The notes under the pieces are model-generated. The model was not told where the DNA came from. It made no database searches and worked only from the letters and a program-made list of their open reading frames with translations. A DNA stretch of 43,681 nucleotides from Amycolatopsis sp. CA-126428 (GTDB taxonomy: Bacteria > Actinomycetota > Actinomycetes > Mycobacteriales > Pseudonocardiaceae): contig NZ_PPHF01000050.1 in NCBI RefSeq assembly GCF_002904335.1, forward strand, positions 1 through 43,681, written 5' to 3'. Each line of letters starts with the position of its first letter. Positions within the stretch are counted from its first letter, which is position 1. The translations under genes and the position numbers were made by a program. Of this stretch, positions 22,402-29,647 are shown piece by piece.

Positions 22402-24347
22402 GGCCCGGTCCGCGACGGGCGGCCGTCTTCCAGGTGACCGGCGAACCGGCGGCGCCACCCGGGCGTCTCGAACGTGACGTCGTACCAGCCGTGGCGCGCC
22501 GGCACCGGGAAGTCGTGGGAGCCACCCGGCGGGAGGGTGACGTCGTTCAGCGTGACCGGTGACGGCCCGCTGTTGGTCACCGTGACCCGCAGTGCGGGCG
22601 CGGGCGTGAACGCGACCGCCGCATCGAGCCCCAGGCCGCCCGAAGCCTCGACGACGAAGCCGTTCGGGCCGTGGATGGCGACGTCGTACGTCCCGCCGTG
22701 CGCGATTTCGCCCGCCATCGAGGCGCCCGGGCCGACGTCGAAGCGCTGCGACGCTCCGCTCGCGTGGTAGGCGTACGCGGCCAGCTGCAGCGCCTGCGTC
22801 CCGTGGTTGGCTAAGTGGAGCTTCAGGACGCCCGCCTCGGCCGTGACCCAGGCGACCGGCTGGTAGGGCAGCGGGCGCGCCTTCGCCGTGCCGGGGTCCT
22901 GCACCAGCGCGCCCGGCCCCAGCCCGGGCTTCGGCAGCCGGGCCTGCGTCCGGTCGGCTTCGGCGCGCAACGCGTTCGCGTCGGGCAGCAGCGGGATGGT
23001 CGTGTCGGGCGCGCGGAAGTCGAAACAGCTGGTCAGGTCGCCGCAGATGGCCCGGCGCCAGGCCGAGATGTTCGGCTCGCGCACCCCGGTCCAGGTCTCC
23101 AGGAACCGCAGCACCGACGTGTGGTCGAAGACCTGCGAGTTCACCCAGCCGCCGCGGCTCCACGGCGAAACGACGGTCATCGGCACGCGCGGGCCCAGCC
23201 CGATCGGGACCGGCGGCCCGGACGGCTCGCCCTTCTCCGGCCGGTTGCCCGGCAGGTATTCGCCGGGCGTGCCGGGCGGCGGCGTCGGCGGGACGACGTG
23301 GTCGAAGAAGCCGTCGTTTTCGTCGTAGTTGATGAAGACGACGGTTGATTCCCACAGCTCCGGGTTGTCCCACAACGCTTTCAGCATGCGCTGGAGGTAC
23401 GCGGCGCCGTCGACCGGCCGCGCCGCCGGGTGCTCGCAGTAGCCGTACGGGGCCACGACCCACGAGACCGCGGGCAGCGTGCCGGCCGCGCAGTCGGCGA
23501 TGAACTCGGCCAGCACGTGGTCGAGGTCCTTCCCCTTCCCCGAGTCGGGCTGGAGCCGCTTGCGCAGGTTCCCGCGTTCGGCCAGCCGGCGTTTCGCCGG
23601 GTCCATCGAGTACAGCGCGTCGTGGAAGTTCTGGAACAGCCAGAGCGGGTTGTCGCCGTAGTCGCCGACGAAGTGCTCGGGGACGCCGCGCTCCTCGTCG
23701 TTCGCGTAGATCCGCCAGGAGACGCCCGCGGCCTCGAGCCGTTCGGGGTAGGTCGTCCAGCGGAAGGACGGCTCGTAGTCCGGCGCGTTGTGCGTCGCGG
23801 GGCCGCCGGCGAGGCCGTCCGGGTCGATCGTGCCGGTCCAGTGGTACAGCCGGTTGGGGTGCGTCGGGCCCTGGATCGAGCAGAAGTAGTTGTCGCAGAG
23901 GGTGAACGCGCTCGCCAAGGCGTGCTGGAACGGGAGGTCTTCGCGCGTGAAGTACCCCATCGTCATGGGGCTCTTCGCCGCTGTCCAGCGGTCGTAGGCG
24001 CCGCCGTTCCACGCGCGGTGCGTGCTGTTCCAGTCGTGCGGCAGCTCGCCGAGGTCCTGGCCGTCCACAACGGACGTGTCGAGGTGGAACGGCAGCACCG
24101 GGCCGCCTTTGTCGCCGCGCTGGCGGAAGACGTCGCGCAGGGCCGCGCGATCGCCGAAGCCGCGTACGCCGGCCATGGTGCCGTAGTAGTGGTCGAACGA
24201 CCGGTTCTCCTGCATCAGCACGACGACGTGGCGGACGTCGTCGATCTTGCCCGTCCGCGGCAGGGGGGCGCACGCCACCGGCAGCGTGCCGGCGACGGTG
24301 GCCGCGGCCGCACCGCCCAGCACCGTGCGACGACGGATCCGCCCCAT
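22398..24347 (-). CDS. Tat-exported phosphocholine-specific phospholipase C
   Basis: A 649-residue non-haemolytic-type phospholipase C of the acid-phosphatase superfamily. ATG at 24347 follows GAGGAGG and starts a Tat signal (RIRRRTVLGGAAAATVAGTLPVA) with twin Arg. The catalytic domain (about 35-420) shows HVVVLMQENRSFDHYYGTMAGVRGFGDR, the Glu-Asn-Arg-Ser-Phe-Asp metal/nucleophile block, and later YDENDGFFDHV and GPRVPMTVVSPWSRGG. Two C-terminal DUF756-like beta domains (about 470-645) complete the architecture. The enzyme cleaves phosphatidylcholine outside the cell for phosphate or carbon. No phosphate box was looked for beyond the short upstream gap. Confidence 0.92.
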   Translation of the reverse strand: MGRIRRRTVLGGAAAATVAGTLPVACAPLPRTGKIDDVRHVVVLMQENRSFDHYYGTMAGVRGFGDRAALRDVFRQRGDKGGPVLPFHLDTSVVDGQDLGELPHDWNSTHRAWNGGAYDRWTAAKSPMTMGYFTREDLPFQHALASAFTLCDNYFCSIQGPTHPNRLYHWTGTIDPDGLAGGPATHNAPDYEPSFRWTTYPERLEAAGVSWRIYANDEERGVPEHFVGDYGDNPLWLFQNFHDALYSMDPAKRRLAERGNLRKRLQPDSGKGKDLDHVLAEFIADCAAGTLPAVSWVVAPYGYCEHPAARPVDGAAYLQRMLKALWDNPELWESTVVFINYDENDGFFDHVVPPTPPPGTPGEYLPGNRPEKGEPSGPPVPIGLGPRVPMTVVSPWSRGGWVNSQVFDHTSVLRFLETWTGVREPNISAWRRAICGDLTSCFDFRAPDTTIPLLPDANALRAEADRTQARLPKPGLGPGALVQDPGTAKARPLPYQPVAWVTAEAGVLKLHLANHGTQALQLAAYAYHASGASQRFDVGPGASMAGEIAHGGTYDVAIHGPNGFVVEASGGLGLDAAVAFTPAPALRVTVTNSGPSPVTLNDVTLPPGGSHDFPVPARHGWYDVTFETPGWRRRFAGHLEDGRPSRTGP

Positions 24348-24415
24348 GCCCACCTCCTCGTCCCCCGGCCGCGGCTCGGCCGAAGGGTACGTTCGCCACC
24401 GAGAGAGGTGAAGCC

Positions 24416-24793
24416 ATGCTCAACTCAGCGGATTTGGTCGCCTTCGCACCGTCAGCCGACCTCGAGCGCTCGCGCGCCTTCTACACGGATGTCATCGGGC
24501 TCGAGTTCATCGAGCAGACCCCCTTCGCGTGTGTGTTCCGCAGCGGCACGACCATGCTGCGCGTCACCGCCGTCGCCGACTTCACGCCGCAGCCCTTCAC
24601 CGTGCTCGGCTGGGCCGTGGCCGACATCCGGGCGGCGGTGGCCGAGCTGCGTGGGCGTGGCGTGGAGTTCCTCACCTTCGACACGCTGCCACAGGACACC
24701 GACAAAATCTGGACCACGCCGGGCGGCCGGATCGCCTGGTTCCGCGACCCGGACGGCAACGTGCTGTCCCTGACCGAGTTCACTGGCAATTAA
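24416..24793 (+). CDS. VOC (glyoxalase/bleomycin-resistance) family protein
   Basis: A 125-residue protein with paired beta-alpha-beta-beta-beta units: ADLVAFAPSADLERSRAFYTDVIGLEF, TMLRVTAV, then FTVLGWAVADIRAAVAELRGRGVEF and IAWFRDPDGNVLSLTEF. The DPDGN turn and Glu in LSLTEF fit a metal-binding VOC site. Members act as dioxygenases, glyoxalases or drug-binding resistance proteins; the role here is undetermined. ATG at 24416 follows GAGAGGTG. Confidence 0.85.
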   Translation: MLNSADLVAFAPSADLERSRAFYTDVIGLEFIEQTPFACVFRSGTTMLRVTAVADFTPQPFTVLGWAVADIRAAVAELRGRGVEFLTFDTLPQDTDKIWTTPGGRIAWFRDPDGNVLSLTEFTGN

Positions 24794-24816
24794 ACAACAC
24801 TGTTGATTTAATACGT
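24794..24816. promoter_or_regulatory. AT-rich palindrome, operator/promoter candidate
   Basis: CAACA-C-TGTTG, flanked by ATTAAA and TTTAAT, forms an extended dyad between the VOC stop and the UPF0303 start. TTTAAT ends about six bases before the ATG at 24819 and could be the -10 box of a leaderless transcript, which would put the dyad over the promoter. Confidence 0.45.
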
Positions 24817-24818
24817 CC

Positions 24819-25286
24819 ATGACCGAAGCCGACCGCCTCGCCCAGCTCGCCGAGCAGGAGGAACGCCTCCAGTTCGCCCGGTTCGACAACGAGACCGCCC
24901 TCGCCCTCGGCCAGCAGCTGCTGACGGCCGCCCGCGACCGCGGGCTGCCGGTGACGATCTCGGTCCGGCGCAACGGCCAGCGGCTCTTCCACGCCGCGCT
25001 GCCCGGGACGTCGGCCGACAACGACGCCTGGATCGACCGCAAGAGCCGCGTCGTCGACCGCTTCGGGCACAGCTCCTTTTTCGTCGGGACGCAGTTCCGC
25101 GCGAAGGGCGGCTCGTTCGAGGAGCAATCCGGCCTCGACCAGGCCCGTTACGCGGCCCACGGCGGGGTCTTCCCGGTGCTGGTGCGCGGGGTCGGGCCGG
25201 TCGGCACGGTCGGCGTGTCCGGGCTCCCGCAGGCCGACGACCACGCGTTCGTCGTCGAGCAGCTGGAGCTGTTCCTGGACTCCTGA
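24819..25286 (+). CDS. UPF0303 / GlcG-HbpS-like protein
   Basis: A 155-residue protein of the UPF0303 group. It shows a leading helix ([30 protein letters not shown]), [25 protein letters not shown] core (here [17 protein letters not shown]), [19 protein letters not shown], and [17 protein letters not shown] near the end. Related GlcG/HbpS proteins bind haem or small aromatic ligands, but this subgroup is uncharacterised. It may be leaderless, as the AT-rich palindrome lies directly before the ATG and no ribosome-binding site is seen. Confidence 0.8.
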   Translation: MTEADRLAQLAEQEERLQFARFDNETALALGQQLLTAARDRGLPVTISVRRNGQRLFHAALPGTSADNDAWIDRKSRVVDRFGHSSFFVGTQFRAKGGSFEEQSGLDQARYAAHGGVFPVLVRGVGPVGTVGVSGLPQADDHAFVVEQLELFLDS

Positions 25287-25301
25287 ACTCCTTCCGGCCG
25301 G

Positions 25302-25640
25302 GTTGTCGACGGCGTCTACCAGGCGCCCGGCGGCCAGGACGAGGACACTTCCGGCGGCTTCGACCTCGGCGGCTGGGTGACGCCGTTCTACGAGGAGGGC
25401 ATGGGCCGGTTCGTCGCCGAGTGGTTCTCCCGCGCGGGCGCGTCCTGCTCGGACGGCGGACGTACGACATCTTCGCCGCGCACTGGCCGAAGGTCACCGA
25501 CCCCGCCGACCCGGTCGCGTCGCGGCTCAACACGCTGCCGGTTGATCGCGCACGACCTGGTGGACGAGTACCGGCTGTGGCTGTACCCGGTCGTGCTGGG
25601 CAAGGGACGCCGGCTTTTCCCGGACGGCGTCGTGCCGAAA
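25302..25640 (+). pseudogene. decayed RibD-type dihydrofolate reductase-like gene
   Basis: Pieces of one protein are scattered over frames. [20 protein letters not shown] ... [15 protein letters not shown] runs in the first frame, [19 protein letters not shown] ... SRLNTLP continues after a frameshift near 25430-25445, and [29 protein letters not shown] follows in the first frame again. The family has roughly 65-70 residues between the last two pieces, missing here, and the conserved start is also gone. The gene is therefore broken by a missing N-terminus, a frameshift and an internal deletion. Family members reduce pyrimidine or pterin compounds. Confidence 0.8.
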
Positions 25641-25692
25641 GCTTGCTTCCGGAGGGGTAACCGGCTTGACGGTGGTTGCTACCGTCGATCCC

Positions 25693-25743
25693 ATGAAGCG
25701 CGCTGCACTGACGACGACGCCGGAGAGTGTCCCGGCGCGCTGA
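25693..25743 (+). CDS. thrS leader peptide with three Thr codons
   Basis: ATG AAG CGC GCT GCA CTG ACG ACG ACG CCG ... TGA encodes MKRAALTTTPESVPAR. Three consecutive threonine codons lie 104 bases upstream of a threonyl-tRNA synthetase gene, and a strong hairpin follows 12 bases after the stop. This is the layout of a ribosome-mediated attenuator, where stalling at scarce Thr-tRNA prevents terminator formation. No clear ribosome-binding site precedes it; a TACCGT at 25680-25685 would allow a leaderless start. Confidence 0.65.
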   Translation: MKRAALTTTPESVPAR

Positions 25744-25778
25744 ACGATGTTTCCGGCCCGGGGCGGTTGCCCCGGGCT
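25718..25778 (+). promoter_or_regulatory. attenuator hairpins upstream of thrS
   Basis: CGCCGG (25718-25723) pairs with CCGGCG (25732-25737) directly after the Thr codons. A perfect 9-bp stem GCCCGGGGC / GCCCCGGGC (25756-25764 / 25769-25777) with a GGTT loop follows. CCCGG at 25731-25735 could also pair with CCGGG at 25758-25762, giving an alternative antiterminator. The U-tract after the stem is weak (CTTCGTCC). Confidence 0.6.
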
Positions 25779-25822
25779 TCGTCCTGTGGTCTTCCGCCTC
25801 GCCGTCCACGAGGGAGTCCACG

Positions 25823-26995
25823 ATGCACGACCACCGCAAGCTCGGCCGCGAACTCGGCCTGTTCGGCACCGACCCGCTGATCGGCGCCGGCCTGCCCTAC
25901 TGGCTGCCCGACGGCGCGATCATCCGCCACAGCCTGGAGGAGTACGTCCGCGCCCTCGAACGGCGCGCGGGCTACCAGCGCGTCCATTCGCCGGTGCTGG
26001 GCAAACGCGAGCTGTACGAGATCTCCGGGCACTGGTCGCTCTACCGCGACGAGATGTACCCGCCCATGGACGTCGGCGGCGAACAGCTCGTGCTGCGGCC
26101 GAGCCTGTGCCCGCACCACGCGGTGATCTACCGTTCGCGCGGCCGCAGCTACCGCGAGCTGCCGCTGCGGATGGCCGAAATCGGCGGGATGTACCGCAGT
26201 GAACTGTCCGGGGTGCTCGGCGGGCTGAGCCGGGTGCGCGCGATCCAGCTCAACGACGCGCACGTCTTCTGCACCCTCGACCAGGTCGAAGCCGAGGCGG
26301 CGGCCGCGCTGGCCCTGATCCGGCGGGCTTACGACGCGCTCGGCATCAGCCCGGCGCGCTACCGGCTTTCCCTGCCCGGTCCCGGCGGGAAGTACGTGCC
26401 CGGCAACTGGGCCGGCGCCGTGGAAATCCTGCGTTCGGTCCTCGACGGCCTCCCGTACGACGCGGTCGAGGGCGAAGCGGCGTTCTACGGACCGAAGATC
26501 GACGTCCAGATCGCCGACGGCGCGGGCCGCGAATCGACCCTGTCCACCGTCCAGGTCGACTTCCACCAGCCCGAGCGGTTCGGCCTCGAGTACGTCGGCG
26601 CGGACGGGGCGAAGCACCGGCCGGTCATGGTGCACCGGAGCATCATCGGCAGCGTCGAACGCGCGGTGGCCCAGCTGATCGAGGTCCACGGCGGCGCGTT
26701 CCCGGCTTGGCTGGCGCCGGTGCAGCTGCGGCTGCTGCCGGTGTCCGCGGCCGAAGTCCCGTACGCACGGGAGGTCTTGGCCCGGTGCGGCGACGTGCGC
26801 GCGGAGATCGCGTCGGAAGGCAGCCTCGGCGCGCGCATCCGAGACGGGCGGCTGGTGCCGTACCAGGCCGTGATCGGGTCGAAGGAGGTCGCCGAGGGGC
26901 AGCTTTCCGTACGGCTGCGTGACGGACGCCGGCTCGACGCGGCTGGGGTGGAAGAGGTCGTTGCGCGGATCGGGGCGGAGGTCAGGAGGCCGTAG
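25823..26995 (+). CDS. thrS: threonyl-tRNA synthetase paralogue without editing domain
   Basis: A 390-residue class II synthetase. Motif 2 (RMAEIGGMYRSELSG), motif 3 (HRSIIGSVERAVAQLIE) and the zinc ligands Cys in RPSLCPHH, His in NDAHVFC and His in MVHRS are present, with an anticodon-binding domain from about residue 295. The usual N-terminal TGS and editing (SAD) domains, roughly 240 residues, are absent; the protein starts directly at the catalytic core (LGRELGLFGTDPLIGAGLPYWLPDGAIIR). ATG at 25823 follows AGGGAG with a six-base gap. It is probably a second, stress- or inhibitor-related ThrRS beside a full-length housekeeping enzyme elsewhere. It overlaps the convergent MerR gene by 14 bases. 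A Thr-codon leader precedes it. Confidence 0.85.
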   Translation: MHDHRKLGRELGLFGTDPLIGAGLPYWLPDGAIIRHSLEEYVRALERRAGYQRVHSPVLGKRELYEISGHWSLYRDEMYPPMDVGGEQLVLRPSLCPHHAVIYRSRGRSYRELPLRMAEIGGMYRSELSGVLGGLSRVRAIQLNDAHVFCTLDQVEAEAAAALALIRRAYDALGISPARYRLSLPGPGGKYVPGNWAGAVEILRSVLDGLPYDAVEGEAAFYGPKIDVQIADGAGRESTLSTVQVDFHQPERFGLEYVGADGAKHRPVMVHRSIIGSVERAVAQLIEVHGGAFPAWLAPVQLRLLPVSAAEVPYAREVLARCGDVRAEIASEGSLGARIRDGRLVPYQAVIGSKEVAEGQLSVRLRDGRRLDAAGVEEVVARIGAEVRRP

Positions 26996-27824
26996 CCGCG
27001 GTCAGCCAGTCGAGCGTCGGCGCCAGGCTCTCCGGCGCCGCCCAGCCGTTGATCACCGCGAGCAGCTCCAGGTACCGCTCGCGGCGGGGGTCGTGGACGT
27101 CGCCGAGCCAGTTCCGCAGCTCGGCGGGGTCGCGCCCGAGGCCGTCCACGATCGCCGCCGCCAGCGGCGAGCCCGGATCGATCCCCGCCGCCAGCGCCGG
27201 CGCGACCGCATCGCGCACCTCGGCGGCCAAGTCCCGCCGCAGACGACCTTCGTGCCGGTTCACAAGCCGGCGCAGCACCGCACGGAAGCCCGCGTCCTGG
27301 GTCAGCTCGGCCAGTTCGATCCAGGCGTCCAGCTGGCCGGGACTCGGGTCCGCGGGCAGTTCCGGAGTCAGCGTCCGGGCGATCCCCGCGAGCTCGGGCC
27401 GGTCGCCCAGCGCGTCGGCGAGGAAGTCACCGATCAGTCGGCGGCGCTCCATTTCGGACAGTCGAGCCAGTTCGTGCACGAGTCTCGTCTCCTCGGTGGT
27501 CGAGCCGCGGGCGGCGACGGCCGTCCACACCGCCTGCCGCAGGCGCAGCACGCGGATCTCCGTTTCCAGGGCCTCGGCGTACGTCGCCGCGACGTCGGCG
27601 ACGGTCGCTTCCCCGTCGACGATCCGGCGGACCACGGCGAGGCCGAGCCCGAGGTCGCGGAGGGTGCGGACGAGGTCGAGCCGGGCGAGCGCCGCGTCGT
27701 CGTACCGGCGGTGACCTGCGGCGTTGCGCCCGGACGGCGGCACGAGGCCGTGGTCGGAGTAGAACCGGACGGCCTTGATCGTCAGCCCGGTCCGGCGGGC
27801 CAGGTCGCCGATCGAATAGCGCAT
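26982..27824 (-). CDS. MerR-family transcriptional regulator
   Basis: A 280-residue regulator. The N-terminal winged helix is classic MerR: MRYSIGDLARRTGLTIKAVRFYSDHGLVPPSGRNAAGHRRYDDAALARL, then LRDLGLGLAVVRRIVDG. The long C-terminal part is all helix (about 110-280), without metal-binding Cys, so it probably binds an organic ligand or another protein. ATG at 27824 lies seven bases after a -10-like CAGGCT. A 19-bp spacer with a perfect dyad, as MerR proteins require, sits upstream, so autoregulation is likely. Confidence 0.88.
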   Translation of the reverse strand: MRYSIGDLARRTGLTIKAVRFYSDHGLVPPSGRNAAGHRRYDDAALARLDLVRTLRDLGLGLAVVRRIVDGEATVADVAATYAEALETEIRVLRLRQAVWTAVAARGSTTEETRLVHELARLSEMERRRLIGDFLADALGDRPELAGIARTLTPELPADPSPGQLDAWIELAELTQDAGFRAVLRRLVNRHEGRLRRDLAAEVRDAVAPALAAGIDPGSPLAAAIVDGLGRDPAELRNWLGDVHDPRRERYLELLAVINGWAAPESLAPTLDWLTAATAS

Positions 27825-27831
27825 GCCCGTC

Positions 27832-27862
27832 AGCCTGACACCTCCCCTCGGGGGAGGCGCAA
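27832..27862 (-). promoter_or_regulatory. MerR-type promoter with 19-bp spacer and dyad
   Basis: On the minus strand TTGCGC (27857-27862) and CAGGCT (27832-27837) are 19 bp apart, the overlong spacer of MerR-controlled promoters. The perfect dyad CCTCCCC-TCG-GGGGAGG (27841-27857) fills the spacer. Transcription would start at or next to the ATG of the regulator itself. Confidence 0.65.
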
Positions 27863-27880
27863 GGGTCACATCCACCCGAT

Positions 27881-27926
27881 CGTGTCGATCAGGTGTTCGA
27901 CTTTTCGCGGTAGAGTCGATCACACG
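27881..27926 (-). terminator. hairpin after the ABC importer operon
   Basis: ACACG (27922-27926) pairs with CGTGT (27881-27885), and inner GATC/GATC and GTCGA/TCGAC segments extend an imperfect stem. It lies four bases past the stop of the last permease gene. The structure is imperfect and its role as terminator is tentative. Confidence 0.35.
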
Positions 27927-27929
27927 AGT

Positions 27930-28757
27930 TCAGGTTTCCTCCCGGATCCGGGTCACCAGCTGGGTCGGGTTCACGAACCGCAACGCGACGAGAAGGAGCA
28001 CGAGCATGGAAGCGGTGTAGATGGTCGCCATGGCGTCGACGGACTGGTTGGCGCGGATGCCCGCGGCGAACACGGAGTTGTAGAGCGCCACCACGAGGGT
28101 CGTCGAGTCCGGGCCGGCGGTGAGGAACGTCAGCTCGAACATGCCGACCGTGCGCACCAGCACCAGGATCGACGCGGCCAGGATGCCCGGCAGCAGCAGC
28201 GGGCCGAGGATGCGGGTGAACACCGAGACGGTCCGCGCGCCGGACATGCGGGCCGCGGCCTCGATCTTCGGGTCGATCTGCTCGATGAACGGCGTCATCG
28301 TCAGCACGACGAACGGCACCGAGGGCACCAGGTTGGCCAGGATGACGCCGGTGATCGTGCCGGCCAGGTGGAACTTGTAGAGCACGGTGGCCAGCGGGAT
28401 GCCGTAGGTGATGGGAGGGATCAGGATCGGCAGCACGAACAGCAGCATCACCAGGCGCTTGCCGGGGAACGAGCGGCGGGCCAGCACGTAGGCGGCCGGG
28501 ACGCCGACCGCCACCGACACGGCGATCACCACGAGCGCGACGATCGCCGTCGTGAGGAGGACGTCCGAGAGGCCGAACTCGCGCCAGGCGTCGGCGTACC
28601 AGTGGGTGGTGAAGCCGTCCGGGAGCCAGGTGCCGAACCACTGCGTGCCGAACGAGTCGACGACCACCGAGAGCACCACGCCCGCGAGGTTGACGAAGAA
28701 GAACACGACGACGGCCCAGACGACCCAACGTCCGGGACGCGCGACCCAACCGGTCAT
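27930..28757 (-). CDS. ABC importer permease (second subunit)
   Basis: A 275-residue inner-membrane permease with six predicted helices. The EAA-type coupling loop is visible (DPKIEAAARMSGARTVSVFTRILGPLLLPGI), followed by LVLVRTVGMFELTFLTAGPDSTTLVV. The N-terminal helix VVWAVVVFFFVNLAGVVLSVVV and large periplasmic loop fit the PotC/thiamine-type importer permeases. It overlaps the first permease gene by four bases (ATGA), and the two should form the transmembrane heterodimer of the importer encoded by this operon. Confidence 0.88.
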   Translation of the reverse strand: MTGWVARPGRWVVWAVVVFFFVNLAGVVLSVVVDSFGTQWFGTWLPDGFTTHWYADAWREFGLSDVLLTTAIVALVVIAVSVAVGVPAAYVLARRSFPGKRLVMLLFVLPILIPPITYGIPLATVLYKFHLAGTITGVILANLVPSVPFVVLTMTPFIEQIDPKIEAAARMSGARTVSVFTRILGPLLLPGILAASILVLVRTVGMFELTFLTAGPDSTTLVVALYNSVFAAGIRANQSVDAMATIYTASMLVLLLVALRFVNPTQLVTRIREET

Positions 28758-29647
28758 CCCTTGCCTCCGGTGGCTCCGCGGTACAGCGTGCCGCGCCACG
28801 CCATGACCAGGCCGATCACGATCAGCATGACCACCGCCATGAGCATCGCGACGGCCGAGCCCATCGAGTAGTCGTACTCCTCGAACGCGGCGTGGTAGGC
28901 GGCGATCGAGATGACCCGGGTCTCGTTCGCGGGGTCACCGACGAGCTGGGCCGAAGGGAACACCGAGAAGGCCATGACGAACGAAAGGCAGAAGGTGATC
29001 GCCAGGCCGGGAGCCAGCAGGGGCAGCGTGATGCGCCGGAAGCGCTGGACGCCGTTCGCGCCGAGCGTGGCGGCTGCCTTCTCCAGGGAGGGGTCGATAC
29101 CCGAGAGGTAGGACAACGTCAGCAGGAAGGAGAACGGGAAGCCGGTGATCACCAGCGACAGCAGCACGCCGGTGTAGTTGTGGATCAGCGGGAGCGGCTG
29201 GTCGGTGACGCCGAGGACGGTGAGCACCTTGTTCAGCCAGCCCGCCGGCCCGCCGTACATGATCAGGCCCTGCGCGGTGAGCACCGTGCCGAGCGTGATC
29301 GGCACGACCAGGATCGTCGTCAGGAGGCGCTTGCCGCGGACGCGGCCGCGCATCACATACGCGATCGGGATGCTGGCGAGCACGTTGATGAAGGTCGCCG
29401 GGAGTGCGATGCCGAGCGTCGTCCAGATGGTGTCGCGCAGGTAGGGGTCGCCGAAAAACCGCGCGTAGTTCGCGAAGACACCGCCCTTGCGCGGCGCGAA
29501 CGACAGTTGGAGGCCGTAGAGGAAGGGGTACAGGAACAGGCAGGCAGTCACCAGCAGGCCGGGCACCAGGAGCAGCAGGGTGCGATCGATGCCGCGTTCG
29601 GCCAGGCGGTGCCGCAGTGCGGGCCGGGCGGTCGCCACGGCGGTCAC
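28754..29647 (-). CDS. ABC importer permease (first subunit)
   Basis: A 297-residue membrane permease. Helix one is LLLLVPGLLVTACLFLYPFLYGLQLSF; the EAA loop is DPSLEKAAATLGANGVQRFRRITLPLLAPG. This pattern is that of PotB/2-aminoethylphosphonate/spermidine-type permeases. It starts at 29647, overlapping the ATPase stop by four bases, so the operon order is binding protein, ATPase, permease, permease. Confidence 0.88.
   Translation of the reverse strand: MTAVATARPALRHRLAERGIDRTLLLLVPGLLVTACLFLYPFLYGLQLSFAPRKGGVFANYARFFGDPYLRDTIWTTLGIALPATFINVLASIPIAYVMRGRVRGKRLLTTILVVPITLGTVLTAQGLIMYGGPAGWLNKVLTVLGVTDQPLPLIHNYTGVLLSLVITGFPFSFLLTLSYLSGIDPSLEKAAATLGANGVQRFRRITLPLLAPGLAITFCLSFVMAFSVFPSAQLVGDPANETRVISIAAYHAAFEEYDYSMGSAVAMLMAVVMLIVIGLVMAWRGTLYRGATGGKG

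Noticed and set aside
25666..25685. TTGACGGTGG followed by TACCGT as a PafBC-type (RecA-independent SOS) promoter
   Set aside because: The spacing between the two parts is about four bases too short for that class; the match may be part of a GACGGT/ACCGTC dyad instead.
27825..27923. An N-terminal extension of the MerR gene by 33 codons
   Set aside because: It lacks conservation-type sequence and would include the promoter dyad; the family starts at MRYSIGD.
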